A DNA stretch of 61,778 nucleotides from an uncultured Clostridia bacterium (GTDB taxonomy: Bacteria; Bacillota; Clostridia; UBA1381): positions 1-61,778 of the forward strand of contig CALXQE010000041.1 of the NCBI GenBank assembly GCA_944390495.1, read 5' to 3'. Below, one piece after another: positions 46,779-55,694 of the stretch (positions are counted from its first letter, which is position 1; every line of letters starts with the position of its first letter). A program made the position numbers and the translations under genes. Under the pieces are notes generated by a model. The model was given only the letters and a program-made list of their open reading frames with translations, ran no database searches and had not been told where the DNA came from.

Positions 46779-47378
46779 TTAAATATTTTCTATATTTCTC
46801 ATTTCAAATACGTTAATTTTTACAGGCTTATAGTTCTCAATATAGTCAAGCATTTCATCGTCGTTATCAAATACTTTATAAAGTATTTTGCATGCACCGC
46901 GAAGAAATTTTTTCTCAACTGCATCATCAAGCATTCTAAGCATTGAATCATAATACCCATTTACATTTAGTATTGCAATAGCTTTATTGTGTCTTTCAAG
47001 CTGTTTTAACGTAAATATTTCAAAAAACTCTTCAAAAGTTCCTATTCCTCCGGGAACAATAACAAACGCATCAGCCCTATCCTCCATAATACGTTTTCTT
47101 TCACGCATAGTATCGGTTTTAATAAGTTCTGTACATTTATCAAAAATTCTACCGTCTACACCCATATCTTCATCTTCAAAAAAATCAGGAACAACTCCGA
47201 CTACTTTTCCACCCTTTTCATGCACACCTCTTGCAACCGCTCCCATAAGTCCCGATGCACCCGCACCGTAAATTAAACTATGTCCACGTTCTGCTATTTT
47301 TCGTCCAAGTACTTCAACCTGTTCTATATATGATTTATCTATTGAGCTGCTTGAAGCTCCAAATACACAAATATTCAT
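46779..47378 (-). CDS. LOG family protein (nucleotide phosphoribohydrolase)
   Basis: 199 residues. N-terminal VFGASSSSIDKSY, then YGAGASGLMGAVARGV and the signature VPGGIGTFEEFFE near 108, typical of the LOG/TIGR00730 family. These cut the N-glycosidic bond of adenine nucleotides and cytokinin riboside monophosphates, though substrate here is inferred. It is ten bases after the nitroreductase gene, in one transcript. Confidence 0.92.
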   Translation of the reverse strand: MNICVFGASSSSIDKSYIEQVEVLGRKIAERGHSLIYGAGASGLMGAVARGVHEKGGKVVGVVPDFFEDEDMGVDGRIFDKCTELIKTDTMRERKRIMEDRADAFVIVPGGIGTFEEFFEIFTLKQLERHNKAIAILNVNGYYDSMLRMLDDAVEKKFLRGACKILYKVFDNDDEMLDYIENYKPVKINVFEMRNIENI

Positions 47379-47388
47379 AATATACCTC

Positions 47389-47907
47389 CTAAAATTTATT
47401 ATAGAAAACCATTTGTGAAAGAGATTTTCTTGTTATATGTGCATCAGATGGTTTCGCATCTTCTGCTGCATATCCCGTCGGCAAAAATGCCACCGGCACA
47501 TAATTTTCCGGAAGATTAAATTGTTCCCTTACATCAACCGGGTTAAATGAACCTACCCATGTTGTTCCAAGACCAATATCTGCTGCCGCAAGCATCATAT
47601 GAGTTGCTACTATCGCCGCATCTATTTCTCCCTCTTCATGACCATCATTGCCACGTTTCCAAGATATTTCTTTATCATAACACACCAAGAAATTAAGCGG
47701 TGCATTAAATCCGAATTTAGTACATTTATTTACCTTTTCAAGCTGCTCTTTGTTAGTAAGTACAAGTATCTTCTGTGGCTGAAAATTTACAGCTGTCGGT
47801 GCAGTCTGTGCAGCAGCTAAAATTATGTCTATCTTCTCCTGTTCAACCTCTCTATCACTAAATTTTCTCAAAGAAAATCTTTCTTTTGCAAGTGTTAAAA
47901 AATCCAT
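47389..47907 (-). CDS. nitroreductase-family FMN protein
   Basis: 172 residues. Nitroreductase fold with the FMN-phosphate-binding RFSLRKFSDREV at the N-terminus, ILAAAQTAPTAVNFQPQKI near 28, and GLGTTWVGSFNP near 115. Flavin-dependent reductases of this size handle nitro compounds, quinones or flavins; the true substrate is unknown. It is followed closely by the LOG gene. Confidence 0.9.
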   Translation of the reverse strand: MDFLTLAKERFSLRKFSDREVEQEKIDIILAAAQTAPTAVNFQPQKILVLTNKEQLEKVNKCTKFGFNAPLNFLVCYDKEISWKRGNDGHEEGEIDAAIVATHMMLAAADIGLGTTWVGSFNPVDVREQFNLPENYVPVAFLPTGYAAEDAKPSDAHITRKSLSQMVFYNKF

Positions 47908-48216
47908 ATTTTACGCTCCTTGTCATATTCTATCCTATTGGTTTAATTTTATCACACATTATATTATTTGTAAATAAATTGTATGTTAAGTTTTCGTAAT
48001 ATAATCAAATTAACATAAATTTTAGATTCTTTTATTTTATTATTTACATTTATACCATTTTATGCGGATTTTAATAAATCAAATATTTTTTCATTTTACA
48101 TTTAATTTACCTATACTTTACTGTTATCGGATAGTTTCAAAAAAAATTTAATGATATAATTTTTAAGCCAATAATCAATTGGTAAAACACACACTTTTAG
48201 GAGGAGAATAGACTTT
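47908..48216. other. 309-bp divergent intergenic region
   Basis: AT-rich spacer between the nitroreductase (leftward) and the phosphatase (rightward). An extended -10 element TGATATAAT (48152-48160) is present on the plus strand, with a poor -35 about 17 bases before it. AGGAGGAG lies just before the ATG at 48217. No clear -35/-10 pair was found for the minus strand and no gene or repeat is seen. Confidence 0.4.
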
Positions 48217-51200
48217 ATGAAAGAATTTAGACAAAAAATATTTTCTGTTATTGCGGCAGCCGCCCTTATTTCGGGCAGCATACCCTCAATTTCGTCTGTC
48301 TTTGCTGCCAGCGAGGATAATATAAGCAGTCTTACACTTCAACCTGGTACTGACACATCTGCTGTAAACGTTACATGGTATGCAGAGGGTACAACTGATA
48401 ACGTTGTTCCAAAAATTAAACTTAATGGCATCGAACTTACAGAACAAGAAGCTACTGTAAGTAATACAACTGCTACTACAAGCAAAACAAATGATTATGC
48501 TGCTTATGTTATATGCAAAACAGAGGTAGAAAATCTTGCACCAAATACAACATATACATATCAATTATCAAATGATAATGGTATGACTTGGTCTAAAGAG
48601 TATACATATAAGACTCCGGCTGAAGATACATTTCGTTTTGCTTTTACAAGCGATCCACAAATAAAGGAAAGTGGTGAAACCAATAACGGAGGCTGGAATC
48701 CGTCAGATGGTAAAAACCAAACTGGATGGCAGGTTATGATGGAAACAATTTCTAATGCAGGTGCAACTCTTGTTGTATCAGCCGGCGACCAAGTTGAAGA
48801 CCAAAGTTGGGGCAAAAAAACAGAATATGATGCATTTTTCGCACCTGAAGAAATGTCATCTATTGCATACGCACCAGCTGTAGGAAACCACGACCGCCAC
48901 TATATGTTCCGTGATCACTTTAATCTTCCAAACGAAATGGAAATAAGTGAAGAAGAAACCGATGACAAAAGAATACTTACAGAAATAAAAACCACATTTA
49001 GAGGTCAAAATAACGGCACAAGTCTAAGTCATGGAAATTATACAAAAGCTACCGAAGATGAAGTTGCAAATCAAAAAAATGAAAAAGGCGTAACTCCTAA
49101 CAGCGATGGCATATATGACTATGTTGAACGTCGCGAAATGGAAACAGAAGGTAATTACTATTATCTATATAACAATGTACTTTTTGTAACTCTTAATACA
49201 GGAGCTTACCCCGGCGGTAATGATGCACTAGAAGGCGAAAATACAACTTTGGATAGTGCAAAAGCAGAAAACGAAGCGACAGGAATCGTTAATAATTTCC
49301 GTAAAACTTTAACTGCTGCAACTGAAGATTATAACGGCCAGTATAACTGGATTGTTGTAACTCATCACAAATCAACACAGACAGTTGCGAAACACGCTGC
49401 TGATTCTGATATAGAAAATTATGTTGATGCCGGGTTTGAACAGCTTATGGAGGACTTTGATGTAGACTTCGTATTAGGTGGTCACGATCACGTTTATTCA
49501 AGAAGCTATGTTTTAAACGGCAAAGGTGAAAGAATGAGTAAACGTCTTGACACAATAAATGACCCTGATGGCACTATTTACTTAACAGGCAACTGTGCAA
49601 GCGATATGCAATACTATACACCATTTGCTTCTGTTGACAAACAAAACAATGCGGATTATCCAAAACTTGCAAACGGAGAAATGGGATCAGCTGCATATCT
49701 AAAAGGACAAAATGCTGAAAATCCTTCGGACTATCTTCCAATAGGAAATCAGGAATATAATCAGGAGTACAGCCCAAGCTACGTAATTTTTGATGTTACT
49801 GATAATACAATTACAGCTAAAGCATATAACCTTGCATACGGCGAAGATGGCGAAACCACATCTGATCTTATAGATTCTTTTATAGTCACCAAAAATACGG
49901 ACGGCGGCACACAAAGTAAAGGTTTTGAAAACGAAAAGTCATCGCTTAATGCTGTTCAACTTTCTCGATACGATTCAAACATGACAAATGCGGATGGCGG
50001 TGTTATGGAGATTGTTGACTACAATACCAAAACAGGTTGGGCATACGCTATCAACGGTCAGACAGGCAATCTTACTGCGATTCCACTTGACAAAGTTAGC
50101 AATACGGGAAAAGTTGAATTACTTGACGGAAATGATATTGATATAAAATCACTTGTAGAAGAGGATGGTTTTATTTATGGCGATATGACGTCCGTTGCTG
50201 TTTCTCCTGATAACACAATGTTAGCAGCAGCTGTTCAGGCAGCAGGTTATAACGATAACGGTAGAGCTGTAATTTTCAACTGTAATAATGACGGTACTTT
50301 GACATTTGTGAGAACTATCGAAACAGGTGTTCAGCCTGATATGATCACATTCACACCTGATGGTACAAAAATTTTAACAGCAAATGAAGGAGAACCTCGC
50401 GAAGGATATGAAGCACCAGCAGTAGATCCTGAAGGCTCTGTTACAATTATAGATACAGCATCATGGACAGCAACTAATGCCGGTTTTGCAAGCTTCAACC
50501 ATGACACTCTTGCAGCAAGCGGAGTAGTATTAAAGAAAGGTGCCACACCTTCAGCAGACCTTGAACCAGAATACATTGCAGCAAACAACGAAAAAGCTTA
50601 TGTGACATTACAAGAAGCAAACTCAGTTGCAGTTCTTGATTTAGAAACAAAAGCATTTACCGGTGTTTATTCACTTGGCACTGTCGATTACAGCACAGTA
50701 AAAATAGACCTTAGCAAAGCAGATGAAGATGCAAACAAAAAATACTCACCTGATAATTATAAAAATGTATTTGGGCTTCGCATGGCAGATGGTATAAGCA
50801 CATATCAATCAAATGGCAAAACATATATTGTAACTGCTAATGAAGGTGACAGTCGTGAATGGGGTTCATACATAAACGAATCAGAAGGTAAATTAACCTC
50901 CGTTTCCGGAATAGAAACAGACAAAAAAGTAACATTCCTTGATACATCTGATTATGACGGTATTGAAGAAGGCAAAACATATTTATTTGGTTCAAGAAGC
51001 GTTACAGTTTTTGAAGTAACAGACAGCGGAGTTGTACCTGTATTCGACAGCGGAGCTGACTTTGAAGAAAAGACAGCTGCTTACCTTCCTGATTATTTTA
51101 ATACGTCAAATGACAGCATCGAAATTGATGACCGTTCAAACAAAAAAGGTCCAGAGGCTGAAAGTGTAACTATCGGAACTGTAGGAGATAAAACATACGC

Positions 51201-51756
51201 TTTTGTAACCTTAGAGCGTATTGGCGGAATTATGATTTATGATATTACAAACTGCGAAAATATTAAATACGTAAATTATATAAACAGCCGTGATTTTTCA
51301 ACAGAACTTGGTGTTGATAATTCACCAGAAGGATTAAAATTTATTACGCCAGATGACAGTCCAACAGGCAATGCACTTCTTCTTGCAGCATGCGAAGTAG
51401 GCGGTACAGTAGCTGTGTATGAACTTGCCGAAAACTCTGAAAATGATTATAATATAGAAATATCAAACTGTACATATAATGCCGAAAACAAGAAATTGAC
51501 TGCATCAATAAATATATCTGAAGCTGATGAAAATAATAAATCCGCTGTTTTAGCAATATATGATTCATATAACAATCTCATAAATCTTATAACAACAAAC
51601 AAGGTATTTAATCAAACAGGCAGTGATACAGTTGAATTTGATGTTTCATCTCTTCAGGCTGGAGAATATAAGTATCAAGTAATGATATGGAATAACTTTA
51701 GCAACGTTATTCCACAAGCAAAGGCATTTCCAGGGCTTGTAACAATAACACAATAA
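48217..51756 (+). CDS. secreted metallophosphatase fused to a choice-of-anchor I beta-propeller
   Basis: 1179 residues. Signal peptide cleaved near SVFAASE (residue 31). Residues about 35-125 form a fibronectin-III-like purple-acid-phosphatase N-terminal domain. About 135-555 is a calcineurin-like phosphoesterase with the metal ligands FTSDPQ, VSAGDQVED, GNHDRH, THHKS and GGHDHVYS all visible. About 575-1085 is a region like the choice-of-anchor I/LVIVD propeller (SLNAVQLSRYDSN, VEPDMVTFTPDG-like VQPDMITFTPDG), then a C-terminal beta domain. It would act outside the cell or at the surface on phosphoesters. Neither an LPXTG nor an SLH anchor is seen. Confidence 0.85.
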   Translation: MKEFRQKIFSVIAAAALISGSIPSISSVFAASEDNISSLTLQPGTDTSAVNVTWYAEGTTDNVVPKIKLNGIELTEQEATVSNTTATTSKTNDYAAYVICKTEVENLAPNTTYTYQLSNDNGMTWSKEYTYKTPAEDTFRFAFTSDPQIKESGETNNGGWNPSDGKNQTGWQVMMETISNAGATLVVSAGDQVEDQSWGKKTEYDAFFAPEEMSSIAYAPAVGNHDRHYMFRDHFNLPNEMEISEEETDDKRILTEIKTTFRGQNNGTSLSHGNYTKATEDEVANQKNEKGVTPNSDGIYDYVERREMETEGNYYYLYNNVLFVTLNTGAYPGGNDALEGENTTLDSAKAENEATGIVNNFRKTLTAATEDYNGQYNWIVVTHHKSTQTVAKHAADSDIENYVDAGFEQLMEDFDVDFVLGGHDHVYSRSYVLNGKGERMSKRLDTINDPDGTIYLTGNCASDMQYYTPFASVDKQNNADYPKLANGEMGSAAYLKGQNAENPSDYLPIGNQEYNQEYSPSYVIFDVTDNTITAKAYNLAYGEDGETTSDLIDSFIVTKNTDGGTQSKGFENEKSSLNAVQLSRYDSNMTNADGGVMEIVDYNTKTGWAYAINGQTGNLTAIPLDKVSNTGKVELLDGNDIDIKSLVEEDGFIYGDMTSVAVSPDNTMLAAAVQAAGYNDNGRAVIFNCNNDGTLTFVRTIETGVQPDMITFTPDGTKILTANEGEPREGYEAPAVDPEGSVTIIDTASWTATNAGFASFNHDTLAASGVVLKKGATPSADLEPEYIAANNEKAYVTLQEANSVAVLDLETKAFTGVYSLGTVDYSTVKIDLSKADEDANKKYSPDNYKNVFGLRMADGISTYQSNGKTYIVTANEGDSREWGSYINESEGKLTSVSGIETDKKVTFLDTSDYDGIEEGKTYLFGSRSVTVFEVTDSGVVPVFDSGADFEEKTAAYLPDYFNTSNDSIEIDDRSNKKGPEAESVTIGTVGDKTYAFVTLERIGGIMIYDITNCENIKYVNYINSRDFSTELGVDNSPEGLKFITPDDSPTGNALLLAACEVGGTVAVYELAENSENDYNIEISNCTYNAENKKLTASINISEADENNKSAVLAIYDSYNNLINLITTNKVFNQTGSDTVEFDVSSLQAGEYKYQVMIWNNFSNVIPQAKAFPGLVTITQ

Positions 51757-51800
51757 TTAAGTAAGTTACATTCATATAAAAGAATAAAAATACAATGGTA

Positions 51801-51841
51801 AAAATCCCTCCCGCAATTTAAAAACACGAGAGGGATTTTTT
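51801..51841 (+). terminator. terminator of the phosphatase gene
   Basis: AAAATCCCTC (51801-51810) pairs with GAGGGATTTT (51830-51839), followed by a T run. Confidence 0.8.
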
Positions 51842-51852
51842 ATAATAAAAAT

Positions 51853-51882
51853 AAAAGAGACTGTAAAAAAACAGTCTCTTTT
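51853..51882. terminator. terminator of the ancestral tRNA-Lys gene
   Basis: AAAAGAGACTGT (51853-51864) and ACAGTCTCTTTT (51871-51882) with a 6-base loop. On the minus strand it starts four bases after the tRNA CCA end and ends in a T-rich run. Confidence 0.8.
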
Positions 51883-51885
51883 ACT

Positions 51886-51931
51886 TGGTGAGCCATCGGA
51901 GATTCGAACCCCGGACAACTTGATTAAAAGC
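51886..51931 (-). other. 3' fragment of tRNA-Lys (TTT), probable attachment site of the right island
   Basis: Minus strand from the anticodon loop CTTTTAA through TCAAG, the T arm GGGGTTCGAATCTCC and acceptor GATGGCTC, discriminator A and encoded CCA. This is the 3' half of tRNA-Lys; the matching 5' half (GAGCCAT acceptor, D arm, anticodon 5' stem) is absent. Since the 3' end points left and keeps its terminator, the chromosome is to the left and the inserted element to the right. The intact tRNA should lie beyond the window. Confidence 0.75.
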
Positions 51932-51935
51932 TACT

Positions 51936-52112
51936 CCATCAGGGTTTTATGCCGTCTCAAAAACGTCTGTTGTAGGTTTTGAGACACTTCCAAAACGGCT
52001 TAGAATCAATACTTTTTGTTATTTCATTGACTATTTTGAATGGATAGCTGTAGTAATAGGTGTAGTAAATCGTTCTGTCTGACTTAAAATTTATATTCTT
52101 ACTTATCTGATA
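51936..52112 (-). other. island-edge region with inverted repeat and an in-frame open stretch
   Basis: No gene is assigned. GTCTCAAAA (51954-51962) and TTTTGAGAC (51976-51984) are inverted, with GCCGT/ACGGC flanking them. After the TAA of the DUF4143 gene the same frame stays open for about 50 codons to a TGA near 51957 (ending WKCLKTYNRRF). It may be a remnant of a gene cut at the island edge, or chance. Confidence 0.3.
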
Positions 52113-53342
52113 TTAGATTAACCATATCGGCACAATTAAATTATCTTTATCAAAAGCACTCAGTTTATCATACATACACATAATTGCCCCTGTTCCTCTT
52201 TCCAAAGGAGATTTATCTATCACCTCAAAAACATTCGTCAGTCCTCTCTTAGGTGTTGCTGTTTTCTTTATCTCTAATGGGTGAAGCTTCCCGTCCTTTT
52301 CAATAATAACATCTATCTCCTTGGCATCTCTGTCACGATAATAATATATATACGGTTCAGCAGCACTGCACTGATAGCTTTTCATTATTTCACTGACAAC
52401 GTAGTTTTTAAGCAATGCTCCATTCATAGCTCCATTCATGACAGTTTCAGGACTGGACCATCTTGTCAGATAGCACACAAGACCTGTATCGTAAAAATAC
52501 AGTTTTGGAGTTTTTATTGTACGTTTCAGAATGTTATTTGAATATGGATGCAGATAAAATATCAAGCCCAATGTCTCCATAATATTCAGCCAGTTTTTTG
52601 CTGTGACCTGATCTATATCTGCATCATCTGCTATACTTTTATAATTTATTAGCTGTCCTGCTCTTGCAGCAACCGCTGTAATAAAATTATAAAATTTCAG
52701 AGAATCTATTGTACCTGATAAATCACGTACATCACGTTCTATATATGTTGATATATAACCGGAATAAAATATGCTTCTATCTTCATATCGACTGCTGATT
52801 AAAGCAGGCATACCACCATTCCATATACGATGAAATATCTCCGATGTGTCAGCAGGTGCTATTTCTTTTGATTCACTTGCAAGCACATCAAAATCCACAT
52901 TAAATGGAATTGCTCTGCCTCCAAATATTTCTCTCTGTGATAAAGCTGACATCGACAGCACTGCTACCCTACCTGCCAACGATTCCTGTACGCCTTTCAT
53001 AAGCTTAAAAATTTGTGAGCCGGTAAGCCAAAAATCACCGGGATTATGATTCTTATCTATCTCAATTTTTATATATGGGAATAATTCGGGGGCATACTGT
53101 ACTTCGTCTATAAAAACAGGAGGCTTGTGAAGCTGCAAAAACATTGCCGGATCATTTTTGGCAAGATTCCGTTCATTCATGTCATCCAGTGTAACATATT
53201 CTCTGTTATTATTCTCTTCATCCATTAGCTTTTTCAGCATAGTCGTTTTGCCTACTTGCCTTGGACCTGTAATTAATATTGCACTGTACTGTGTATTTAA
53301 TTTCTTTACAACATTTTCAAGTGCTCTTTTTATATATGCCAT
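52113..53342 (-). CDS. AAA ATPase with DUF4143 domain
   Basis: 409 residues. Walker A ITGPRQVGKTTML near 25, Walker B PPVFIDEVQYAPEL near 84, sensor FWLTGSQIFKLM, then DUF4143 from about 200 (YIERDVRDLSGTIDS, RAGQLINYKSIADDADIDQ), a C-terminal nuclease-like strand EIDVIIEKDGKLHPLEIK. This archaeal-type AAA_14/DUF4143 family is common on mobile elements and in defence-related loci; its action is unclear. ATG at 53342 (MAYIKRALE) is chosen; an upstream Met at 53363 lacks a better site. Confidence 0.87.
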   Translation of the reverse strand: MAYIKRALENVVKKLNTQYSAILITGPRQVGKTTMLKKLMDEENNNREYVTLDDMNERNLAKNDPAMFLQLHKPPVFIDEVQYAPELFPYIKIEIDKNHNPGDFWLTGSQIFKLMKGVQESLAGRVAVLSMSALSQREIFGGRAIPFNVDFDVLASESKEIAPADTSEIFHRIWNGGMPALISSRYEDRSIFYSGYISTYIERDVRDLSGTIDSLKFYNFITAVAARAGQLINYKSIADDADIDQVTAKNWLNIMETLGLIFYLHPYSNNILKRTIKTPKLYFYDTGLVCYLTRWSSPETVMNGAMNGALLKNYVVSEIMKSYQCSAAEPYIYYYRDRDAKEIDVIIEKDGKLHPLEIKKTATPKRGLTNVFEVIDKSPLERGTGAIMCMYDKLSAFDKDNLIVPIWLI

Positions 53343-53557
53343 TATATCACACCCTTTCGGCAAATATTTCGTGTAAATATATTATAGCCGGGAATGTTTT
53401 ATTTGTCAACAAGCATGCATAGTTTTATTGTGCATACAATAAATATCTACCACGATAAAGCTATCATATTTGATATATCTTCGAAAATCTCCATATAACA
53501 GCATTTTATATATTAATTCATTCTGAGATTTAATATATAACTTTTTTAACGTCACAA

Positions 53558-54487
53558 TTATATTTTAATATCTATTTCTAATTCCTTTAAAATATCTCTT
53601 GTCAATTTAGACAATGGTCTTTTATTTAAATCATCTAATTCAATATAGTTTCCAAATGCGATTCTAATTAATTCTTCCTTATTTTTAAATAACCTGGGGA
53701 ATGAATCATATAGCTCTATAATTTGTGAATTTGTATAAATAATTCTTTTCTTTAATATTTCCTGTAAATAATCATTATGAAACTTATAAGATTCATGAAT
53801 ATTTAATCTTTTAATGTCATCATATATCTGCTTACCACTATTTCCTTCGGGTTTAAATATAACCTCTACTGAATTTTTATCTTCCAAATAACTTGAATTA
53901 ATAAAATTATATGATATTTTTAAACTTTCCCTATCAATGTCTTCATCAAACGGAGATATGTTTAGTTGATTTGTATGTTTTATATGGTTACATGCTGCAC
54001 ATACTGGTATTAGATTATATAAACAAATTGCAAACAGCGGATTCTGACTTTTATTGTAAAAATGATCTAACTGAACAGAAGTACGTTTACTACCTCTGTT
54101 AAGTATATAATTTTCATTGCAATATGGACAAACTTTAACTCCCATTTTGTCTACTATAAGATTATTAATATTTTTAGCACTAAATTTATTATAAATCTTA
54201 AGTATTTTTTGAGGTATCGTGTCATTTTTATTATATGTTACGTTTTTAATAATCTGTTTCAAGTCGCTATATTCAGCAATAATAAAATTCTCAAATACAC
54301 TATCTCCCCTTACATTTGAGAAATTATTCAGTGATATTCCAAGATTACATAAATAATCGTTTATGTATTGTACATCCCTATTATAGTATTTATTTACATT
54401 TTTAGGTAATACATGCCCATTAACAAGAATCTTTTTTATTTCTCTAATATACCACTGCACGTCATTTAATCTATGTACTTTATTCAT
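53558..54487 (-). CDS. HNH-type nuclease, PtuB-like partner of the ATPase
   Basis: 309 residues. HNH core with zinc ribbons: CPYCNENYIL near 115, LDHFYNKSQNPLFAI near 137, YNLIPVCAACNHIKHT near 153. The two Cys pairs, the His and Asn of the motif are present. Downstream (3') of the split ATPase gene with a 13-bp gap, which is the order ptuA-ptuB in Septu defence systems. In those systems the ATPase regulates the HNH nuclease that cuts phage DNA. Assignment to Septu is by order and motif, not by homology search. Confidence 0.75.
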   Translation of the reverse strand: MNKVHRLNDVQWYIREIKKILVNGHVLPKNVNKYYNRDVQYINDYLCNLGISLNNFSNVRGDSVFENFIIAEYSDLKQIIKNVTYNKNDTIPQKILKIYNKFSAKNINNLIVDKMGVKVCPYCNENYILNRGSKRTSVQLDHFYNKSQNPLFAICLYNLIPVCAACNHIKHTNQLNISPFDEDIDRESLKISYNFINSSYLEDKNSVEVIFKPEGNSGKQIYDDIKRLNIHESYKFHNDYLQEILKKRIIYTNSQIIELYDSFPRLFKNKEELIRIAFGNYIELDDLNKRPLSKLTRDILKELEIDIKI

Positions 54488-54500
54488 ATTATTCTACCCA

Positions 54501-55691
54501 TTATTCTTTGATGTTATCAAGAAGATTTGTTATTCGGTGTTTTATTTCCTTGATATTGTCACTCGACTTACAAACCTCTTGTATGCTGTTTAAAATTTCA
54601 TTTTTAGTATCATATAATTCTTCTTCATGATACTTCTCATAAAAACTATGTTGAAGCTTACTTCTTAATATCGGCTCTCCTATATTTGATATAATATATT
54701 TAATTTCATTTTTTTCTTCCTTCGTAATATCTTTGTTTCTATCATCAAATAACTTATAAATTATTTGATTTATTTTTCTTTTTGAATATTCTCCAATTGT
54801 GCTATTCATAAAAAATCCGTTACTCAACATATCATGAATATTAGCACTGAATGTAGAGATTTCGCAGGATTGCACCTCACATAGTCCATAGTTTTTTTTA
54901 TTTAAAAACAAGACATTGCATGGCAATATATCTGACAGAATAAACGGTGAATGTGTCGAAATAATCAGTTGAAATTTTTTATTGTCACCAATTTTCTCTA
55001 AAAATGTAACTATATCATTAATAAAATTTCTTGCCAATTCTGGATGCATATTAGCTTCTGGTTCATCAAATAGTAAAATGAATTTCTCCTTTTGAAAATT
55101 AAAGTTAGAATCACTAATTTGTTCTAATATTGATGCATAAATACCTAAAGCATTTATTTCGCCATCACTCAAATTTTTTAATACGCATTCAAAAAATCCA
55201 TTAAATATTGCAAACATTTCTTCAAACACGCTATTTTTGTAATCTCTATCAAGTAAAATATCTATAACCTTTTCAATATTTTTAATATTTGTATCTTTTT
55301 TAATTATAATATCTATGGATTTGTTTGTAAGTGTAATATACTTATTGTTAAGTATATCTACAAAATCCATAAATTCTCTTTTAAAAAAATTTTTTGATTC
55401 TGCATCCATTTCAATCAATAAACTATCAATAACGGAACCATAATAACATATTGCATCATTATACGTTATTGTCTGTAAGTTAATTTTACATAGATTGGAT
55501 TTTACATTTTTTTGTTCTGATTCACTTAATTGAAAACTATATATATATTTTATAAAGCTTTCTATTATTTCACATTTATTTTTATATTCCTCATCTATAT
55601 TTGGAGATAGTTCAGAAAAAAACATTTCTTCTTTATCAATATATGTGTCATAATATTTAATTTCTAATCTGTATTCCGTGTCTGAAAACAT
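54501..55691 (-). CDS. C-terminal half of a split ABC-type ATPase (Walker B, D-loop, His switch)
   Basis: 396 residues. It has the ABC/SMC-like motifs in the second half: Walker B FILLFDEPEANMHPELARNF near 208, and the H-switch LIISTHSPFILSDI near 240. A signature-like LSDGEINALGIYASI precedes them. Walker A is missing; it lies in the preceding reading frame, in the same register, separated only by TAA-ACT-ATG. No Shine-Dalgarno precedes the ATG at 55691. Read together the two halves make about 665 residues, a normal AAA_21-type ATPase. Confidence 0.75.
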   Translation of the reverse strand: MFSDTEYRLEIKYYDTYIDKEEMFFSELSPNIDEEYKNKCEIIESFIKYIYSFQLSESEQKNVKSNLCKINLQTITYNDAICYYGSVIDSLLIEMDAESKNFFKREFMDFVDILNNKYITLTNKSIDIIIKKDTNIKNIEKVIDILLDRDYKNSVFEEMFAIFNGFFECVLKNLSDGEINALGIYASILEQISDSNFNFQKEKFILLFDEPEANMHPELARNFINDIVTFLEKIGDNKKFQLIISTHSPFILSDILPCNVLFLNKKNYGLCEVQSCEISTFSANIHDMLSNGFFMNSTIGEYSKRKINQIIYKLFDDRNKDITKEEKNEIKYIISNIGEPILRSKLQHSFYEKYHEEELYDTKNEILNSIQEVCKSSDNIKEIKHRITNLLDNIKE

Positions 55692-55694
55692 AGT

